A stretch of DNA of 64,000 bases, from positions 186,001-250,000 of the forward strand of contig NZ_CP074405.1 of the NCBI RefSeq assembly GCF_018388445.1. The letters are read 5' to 3'. This stretch comes from Cellulomonas wangleii (GTDB lineage: Bacteria; Actinomycetota; Actinomycetes; Actinomycetales; Cellulomonadaceae). A model generated the notes under the pieces. It was given only the letters and a program-made list of their open reading frames with translations. It was not told where the DNA came from and did no database searches. How positions within the stretch are numbered: position 1 is the stretch's first letter; each line of letters begins with the position of its first letter. The position numbers were made by a program, and so were the translations under genes. Shown here in pieces: positions 59,375 to 64,000 of this stretch.

Positions 59375-61150
59375 GTGCCCGTCCCCGCCGCGGCGCTCGC
59401 CGTCGACCCCGCCGACCCGCACCCGGGCCCCCGCCCCGGTGCCGGGCCGGCGGGTGACGGCGCGCCGCGGCGACGCGGACCGCGCACCGGGTGGGGCGTC
59501 CGCGTGGCGTGGGCCGTGGCGGCCTGCCTGCCTCTGCTCTTCCTCGCGGTGTTCTTCGTGTGGCCCGTCGCGGAGATCGTCGGGCGGGGGTTCGTCGCCG
59601 ACGGGCGCCTCGACCTGACCGGGTTCGGTGACGTGCTCACCCGCCCGCGGACGTGGCGCGTGGTCGGGCAGACGCTCGCGCAGGCCGGGCTGGGGACCCT
59701 GGGCGCGGTGCTGCTGGGCGTGCCGGGCGCGTACCTGCTGTACCGCTGCCGGTTCCCCGGGCGCGGGGCGCTGCGCGCGTTCGTCACGGTGCCGTTCGTG
59801 CTGCCCACGGTCGTGGTCGGCGTCGCCTTCCGCTCGCTGCTGGTGGACGGCGGCCTGCTGGGCGGGCTGGGCCTGGACGGCTCGTTCGCGGCGATCGTCC
59901 TGGCGCTGGTGTTCTTCAACTACGCGGTGGTGGTGCGCACGGTCGGTGGCCTGTGGGAGCGGCTCGACCCGCGGGCCGAGCAGGCGGCCCGGGCGCTCGG
60001 CGCCTCGCCGTGGCGCGTGCTGCGGACGGTGACGCTGCCGGCGCTGGGCCCCGCGATCGCCTCCGCGGCGTCCCTGGTGTTCCTGTTCTGCGCGACCGCG
60101 TTCGGCACGGTCCTGGTGCTGGGCGGGCGCCGGTACGGCACGGTCGAGACCGAGATCTGGATCCAGACCACGCAGTTCCTCGACCTGCGTGCCGCCGCCG
60201 TGCTGTCCGTCGTGCAGCTCGTCGTGGTCGTGGCGGCGCTCGCCCTGGCCGGGCGCGCCCGCGCCCGCACCGAGGCGGCCCCCACCCTCGGCGGTACCGC
60301 GGCGGACGCCCGCCCCGTGCGGCTGCGCGACCCGATCGACGCCGTCGCGGTCGCCGTCACTGCGCTCACCGTCGCCGGGTTGCTCGCGCTGCCGCTGGTG
60401 CACCTCGTCGTGCGCTCGCTGCGCACCCCGCGCGGCTGGGGCCTGGACAACTACGCCGCGCTGGCCGTGCCGCAGGACACGCTGGCCGTCAGCGCGTGGC
60501 AGGCCGCCGGGACGTCGGTGCGCACCGCCGTCGACGCCACCGTGCTCGCCCTGGTGGTCGGCGGGCTCGTGGCCCTGCTCGTGTCGCGCCGCCCGCGGCG
60601 CACCGCCGCCCGCCGGGCCGTCGCCGGGCTGGACGCGCTGTTCATGCTGCCGCTCGGGGTGTCGGCCGTGACCGTCGGCTTCGGGTTCCTGGTGTCGATG
60701 GACGCACCGCTGGGGCTGCCCGTGGACCTGCGGACCAGCCCCGTGCTGGTCGCGGTGGCGCAGGCCGTCGTCGCCGTGCCCCTGGTGGTGCGCACCGTGC
60801 TGCCCGTGCTGCGTGCCGTGGACCCGCGGCAGCGTGAGGTCGCCGCGACCCTGGGTGCCGCACCCGGACGGGTGCTGCGGACGGTGGACCTGGCGGTCGC
60901 GCTGCGGGCCGTCGGTCTGGCGCTCGGGTTCGCGTTCGCCGCGTCGCTGGGCGAGTTCGGTGCCACGTCGTTCCTGGCGCGGCCGCAGGACCCGACGCTG
61001 CCCGTCGTGATCTTCCGGCTGCTGGGGCGCCCCGGGGCCGAGAACTACGGCGCCGCACTGGCGGCGTCGGTGCTGCTCGCCGCCCTGACGGCGAGCATCG
61101 TGGCGGTGTGCGAGCGGCTGCGCCGCCCCGGGACCGGAGGTGCGTGGTGA
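59375..61150 (+). CDS. thiP: Thiamine ABC transporter permease, double length
   Basis: 591 residues comprising two homologous six-helix halves, each with an EAA-type loop (EQAARALGASPWRVLRTVTLPALGP and REVAATLGAAPGRVLRTVDL). One chain thus forms the whole channel, as in ThiP. GTG is 2 bases after the thiB stop; the first ~45 residues are a Pro/Gly/Arg-rich cytoplasmic lead. Confidence 0.93.
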   Translation: MPVPAAALAVDPADPHPGPRPGAGPAGDGAPRRRGPRTGWGVRVAWAVAACLPLLFLAVFFVWPVAEIVGRGFVADGRLDLTGFGDVLTRPRTWRVVGQTLAQAGLGTLGAVLLGVPGAYLLYRCRFPGRGALRAFVTVPFVLPTVVVGVAFRSLLVDGGLLGGLGLDGSFAAIVLALVFFNYAVVVRTVGGLWERLDPRAEQAARALGASPWRVLRTVTLPALGPAIASAASLVFLFCATAFGTVLVLGGRRYGTVETEIWIQTTQFLDLRAAAVLSVVQLVVVVAALALAGRARARTEAAPTLGGTAADARPVRLRDPIDAVAVAVTALTVAGLLALPLVHLVVRSLRTPRGWGLDNYAALAVPQDTLAVSAWQAAGTSVRTAVDATVLALVVGGLVALLVSRRPRRTAARRAVAGLDALFMLPLGVSAVTVGFGFLVSMDAPLGLPVDLRTSPVLVAVAQAVVAVPLVVRTVLPVLRAVDPRQREVAATLGAAPGRVLRTVDLAVALRAVGLALGFAFAASLGEFGATSFLARPQDPTLPVVIFRLLGRPGAENYGAALAASVLLAALTASIVAVCERLRRPGTGGAW

Positions 61151-62217
61151 GCGACGGGCTGCAGGTCGCGGAGGTCGTCGTGCGGTACCCCGGGGCGGCG
61201 GCCGAGGCCGTCGCGGGGGTGGACCTGAGCGTGCCGACCGGGGAGGTCGTCGCGCTGCTGGGACCCTCCGGCTGCGGCAAGTCCTCGCTGCTGCGCGCGG
61301 TGGCGGGGCTCGAGCCGCTGTCCGGGGGTGACGTGGCCTGGGACGGCGTCTCCGTGGTGGACGTCCCGGTGCACCGGCGCGGGTTCGGCCTGCTGTTCCA
61401 GGACGGCCAGCTCTTCGCGCACCGCGACGTCACGGGCAACGTCGCCTACGGGCTGCCGGCCACGGTGCGGCGGGACCGTGCCGCCCGCGAGGCCCGGGTG
61501 GCCGAGCTGCTCGACCTCGTCGGGCTGCCCGGCACGCAGCGCCGCGCCGTGGGCACGCTGTCCGGCGGTGAGCGGCAGCGGGTCGCGCTCGCGCGCGCGC
61601 TCGCCCCCCGGCCCCGGCTGCTGCTGCTCGACGAGCCGCTGTCCGCACTGGACCGTGCGCTGCGCGAGCGCCTCGCCGCGGACCTGCGCGCGGTGCTGAC
61701 GGCGACCGCGACGACGGCCCTGTTCGTCACGCACGACCAGGACGAGGCGTTCGCCGTGGCCGACCGGGTGGCCGTCATGGCCGCGGGCCGGCTGCTGCAG
61801 GTCGCCGCGCCCGCCGAGCTGTGGGCGCGGCCCGCGTCCCGGGACGTCGCGCGGTTCCTCGGCTACGAGGCGTTCGTGGCCGTGCCCGGCCCCGGTACCG
61901 GCGCGCCGCCGGCCGTGCGGGCCCTCGTCTCCGCGGTCGACGCGGCGGGGACGGCGCCGGTGCGCGCCGGGGGTGTGCTGGCGCTGGCGGCCGGGGCGTT
62001 CGTCGTCGCGCCCGACGTCGGGGGTGACGCGCGCACCGCCGACGTCACCGGCACCGTGCACGCGCTGCGCTCGCGCCGCGGACGCACCGAGGTCGTGGTC
62101 GACGTCGACGGCGTCGGACGCGTCAGCGCGCTCGCACCGGCGGGGTGGACGTGCCCCCCGGGGGTGCGTATCGCCCTGCACGCCGACGCCGCTGCGGTCG
62201 CCGGGCTCCCGGGCTAA
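61147..62217 (+). CDS. thiQ: Thiamine ABC transporter ATPase
   Basis: 356 residues. Walker A GPSGCGKSS, Q-loop LLFQDGQLFAHRDVTGNV, signature LSGGERQRVALARAL, Walker B LLLLDEPLSALD and switch His of VTHDQDEA. The C-terminal ~110 residues add a TOBE-like domain. GTG overlaps the thiP stop (GTGA). Confidence 0.93.
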   Translation: MSDGLQVAEVVVRYPGAAAEAVAGVDLSVPTGEVVALLGPSGCGKSSLLRAVAGLEPLSGGDVAWDGVSVVDVPVHRRGFGLLFQDGQLFAHRDVTGNVAYGLPATVRRDRAAREARVAELLDLVGLPGTQRRAVGTLSGGERQRVALARALAPRPRLLLLDEPLSALDRALRERLAADLRAVLTATATTALFVTHDQDEAFAVADRVAVMAAGRLLQVAAPAELWARPASRDVARFLGYEAFVAVPGPGTGAPPAVRALVSAVDAAGTAPVRAGGVLALAAGAFVVAPDVGGDARTADVTGTVHALRSRRGRTEVVVDVDGVGRVSALAPAGWTCPPGVRIALHADAAAVAGLPG

Positions 62218-62274
62218 CGTCGGAGCCACCGGGCACCGCAGCCCGGCGCACCGAGAGCAACGAGGTGGCCGCCC

Positions 62275-63021
62275 ATGGAGCTCCAGCCGCGTGAGGTCGT
62301 GTCGGTCGACGTCCACGCCCCCGCCGACACCGTCTGGGAGCACCTGCGGGACCCGCGCCTGATCCGGCGGTGGTTCGGCTGGGACTATGACGGCCTGGAC
62401 GCGGAGATCGCCCAGACCTTCCGCGACGAGGCGCGGGAGCACCACCACGGTGGCTCCACGCGCTCCCTGGTGTGGCCCCACCACGACCGGATGACCGTGA
62501 CCGCGCTGGACGACGCGCGCTCCCGGGTGAGCGTCACGCGCCGCAGCCACGACGGCCTGTCGACGTTCGACGGGGTCTTCGACGAGATGGACGAGGGCTG
62601 GATCCAGTTCGTCCACCAGCTGGCGTTCGCGCTCGACGTGCACCCCGGGGAGGACCGCGTCACCCTGCTGGCGCACGGCCTGGACGCCGGCGACCGCCAC
62701 GACCCCCTGCTGTTCCGCGCCGGGCTGCACGGTGTGCGGGGCCTGCCGGTGCGGGCGCACGTGGAGGCCGCCCGGCCCGACGGGTCCCGCGTGGGCGGCA
62801 CGCTCGTCTACAAGTCGGAGCACCAGGTGGGCATCCACCTGCACGGCATCGCCGAGTCGCTGCTCGTGCTGCTCATCAGGCCGCCCGTCGAGCGCCCGCC
62901 GCACGGCACCGTCGACGTCACGATGTCCACCTACGGCCTCGACGACGCGGTGATGGCCGAGGCGCGGCGTCGCTGGGACGGCTGGTGGTCGGTCGCCCCG
63001 CAGCCCGCCGCAGGCGCGTGA
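62275..63021 (+). CDS. SRPBCC-domain protein
   Basis: 248 residues, about one SRPBCC fold and an extension: VVSVDVHAPADTVWEHLRDPRLIRRWFGWDYDG is the start of an activator-of-Hsp90-homologue-like domain, followed by His-rich segments and a second strand-rich part. Ligand unknown. GAGGTGG lies about 6 bases before the ATG. Confidence 0.75.
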   Translation: MELQPREVVSVDVHAPADTVWEHLRDPRLIRRWFGWDYDGLDAEIAQTFRDEAREHHHGGSTRSLVWPHHDRMTVTALDDARSRVSVTRRSHDGLSTFDGVFDEMDEGWIQFVHQLAFALDVHPGEDRVTLLAHGLDAGDRHDPLLFRAGLHGVRGLPVRAHVEAARPDGSRVGGTLVYKSEHQVGIHLHGIAESLLVLLIRPPVERPPHGTVDVTMSTYGLDDAVMAEARRRWDGWWSVAPQPAAGA

Positions 63022-63024
63022 GCG

Positions 63025-64000
63025 TCAGAGCGTCGTCTGCCAGACCCCGGAGCCGCCGGCCGGTCGGAAGCCCAGCGCCACGTTGATGGCGAGCATCCAG
63101 CGGTTCTCCTCGGCGTTCCACGTGCTGATGCGCCTGACCGACGGCCGGCGGCGGGCCAGCTCCTGCAGCTGCACGGCCTTGACGAGCATGCCCAGGCGGT
63201 GGCCGCGGTGCTCGCGCTGCACCAGGGTGTCCTCCTGCCACACGAACTCGTCGGTGTGCGACGGTGCCAGCAGCTGGGAGTAGGCGACGAGGCGGCCGGT
63301 GGGCACGTGCTCGACGGCCGTGGTCAGCAGCTGCTCGCCCCGCTCCAGGGTCTCCGCGTCCTCGCTGCGCACCCGCGCCGCGTCCCAGGCCTCCTCGCCC
63401 ACGTCCAGACCGGCGGTCGGCTCGTCGGTGCTCATGCTGGTGCGCAGCGCGGCGAGCTGGTCGGCCCACGCGTCGGGTGTCGCGTCCTGCCAGGTGACGG
63501 TCCGGTAGTCGGGTCCCGCGACCGCGGCGGCAGCAGCCCGGTGCGCCTCGACGGCGTCCGGGTCGAGCGGCAGCTCCAGCCGCGAGTGGCGGGCCACCTG
63601 CTCGAGCCGCCAGCCACGCGCCAGCGCGAACCGCACCGCGGGGTCGTCGCGCGACAGCAGGCCCGAGCCGGTCGGGGCGCCCAGGGCGCCCGGGCCGGGT
63701 GACGGCTCGACGTCCTGCTCGGTCTCCGCCATGAGGTGCGTGCGGCCCTCCGCGCGGGCGGCGTCGAGCACCGCCGCGTGCAGCGCGGCACCCACGCCCC
63801 GGCCCCGGTGCGCGGGACGTACGGAGACGCCCAGCCACCCGGTGTGCGTGTTGTCCGTCTGCGGCAGGTCCAGGCCGGCCGTGCCCAGCACGCGGGCCGG
63901 GTCAGGGGCGTCGGTGGTGTCGTCGACCGCGAGGACCCGCAGCCGTCGCGTGTACTCGCCGTGGCGCAGCAGCGACAGGGCGCGCGGTGCGGTGATCGCG
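63025..64000 (-). CDS. Double-domain GNAT acetyltransferase (5' end outside window)
   Basis: The frame is open to the window edge. The first domain shows LGVSVRPAHRGRGVGAALHAAVLDAAR, the acetyl-CoA loop of GNATs; the second has a diverged loop (VQREHRGHRLGMLVKAVQLQEL) followed by ISTWNAEENRWMLAINVALGF, a common ending of actinobacterial mycothiol-synthase-like GNATs. The substrate is unknown. It converges on the SRPBCC gene with only 3 bases between. Confidence 0.85.
   Translation of the reverse strand, partial: AITAPRALSLLRHGEYTRRLRVLAVDDTTDAPDPARVLGTAGLDLPQTDNTHTGWLGVSVRPAHRGRGVGAALHAAVLDAARAEGRTHLMAETEQDVEPSPGPGALGAPTGSGLLSRDDPAVRFALARGWRLEQVARHSRLELPLDPDAVEAHRAAAAAVAGPDYRTVTWQDATPDAWADQLAALRTSMSTDEPTAGLDVGEEAWDAARVRSEDAETLERGEQLLTTAVEHVPTGRLVAYSQLLAPSHTDEFVWQEDTLVQREHRGHRLGMLVKAVQLQELARRRPSVRRISTWNAEENRWMLAINVALGFRPAGGSGVWQTTL

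Overview
The window is a stretch of very GC-rich actinobacterial chromosome. A secreted LPMO-CBM2 protein with a Pro-Thr linker, an intracellular GH3 enzyme beside a sugar ABC importer, frequent GTG starts and many ATGA/GTGA gene overlaps all point to Cellulomonas or a close relative; the genus is an inference from style, not from a marker gene. I see no rRNA, tRNA, CRISPR array, insertion sequence, integrase or phage gene.

Layout. 1-760: 3' end of a secreted LPMO with a CBM2. 991-4166: a cytosolic trypsin-like protease with a small partner protein, two small membrane proteins and a Nudix hydrolase. 4228-15150: a sugar-use locus with LacI and GH3 read leftward and an ABC importer, TIM-barrel isomerase, NAD-dependent dehydrogenase, DhaK-DhaL kinase and RpiB-like isomerase read rightward from a shared control region. 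15355-18250: a guanidine-III riboswitch with sugE, a DUF2071 gene, then a decayed zone with two sugE remnants, an orphan antitoxin and a truncated gene. 18251-23879: an ABC exporter and an MFS exporter diverging from a control region whose sequence recurs in front of a MarR gene, then MerR and a membrane protein. 23985-28825: mixed genes, including a broken class A beta-lactamase. 29104-33049: an arsenic island (ArsR, ArsM, ArsC, ArsR-ArsC fusion, ACR3) with four matching ArsR-type operator dyads. 33141-36507: metabolic genes and a WYL regulator. 36612-44965: a desferrioxamine-type siderophore operon (desABCD plus an amidase and a second acyltransferase) behind an iron-box promoter. 45056-48050: a DUF4230 protein, a probably leaderless HTH regulator with a Clp_N/SRPBCC fusion, and two truncated genes head to head. 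48155-57652: an EtfD-like iron-sulfur membrane oxidoreductase, then a complete Mrp antiporter operon with A and B fused. 57680-64000: a DUF4235 protein, a TPP riboswitch with a thiamine ABC importer, an SRPBCC protein and a double GNAT that runs off the window.

How the genes work together. Several blocks are self-contained units: take up a sugar, cleave it inside the cell and isomerise and phosphorylate the product; sense, methylate, reduce and expel arsenic; make a hydroxamate siderophore when iron is low; expel guanidinium under riboswitch control; import thiamine under riboswitch control; exchange Na+ for H+ with Mrp. The least explained parts are the substrate of the 4.2-15.2 kb sugar locus, the roles of the amidase and second acyltransferase in the siderophore operon, the HTH/Clp_N-SRPBCC pair, and the protease with its stand-alone domain partner. 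Protein-level assignments rest on motif recognition by eye, with no database search.
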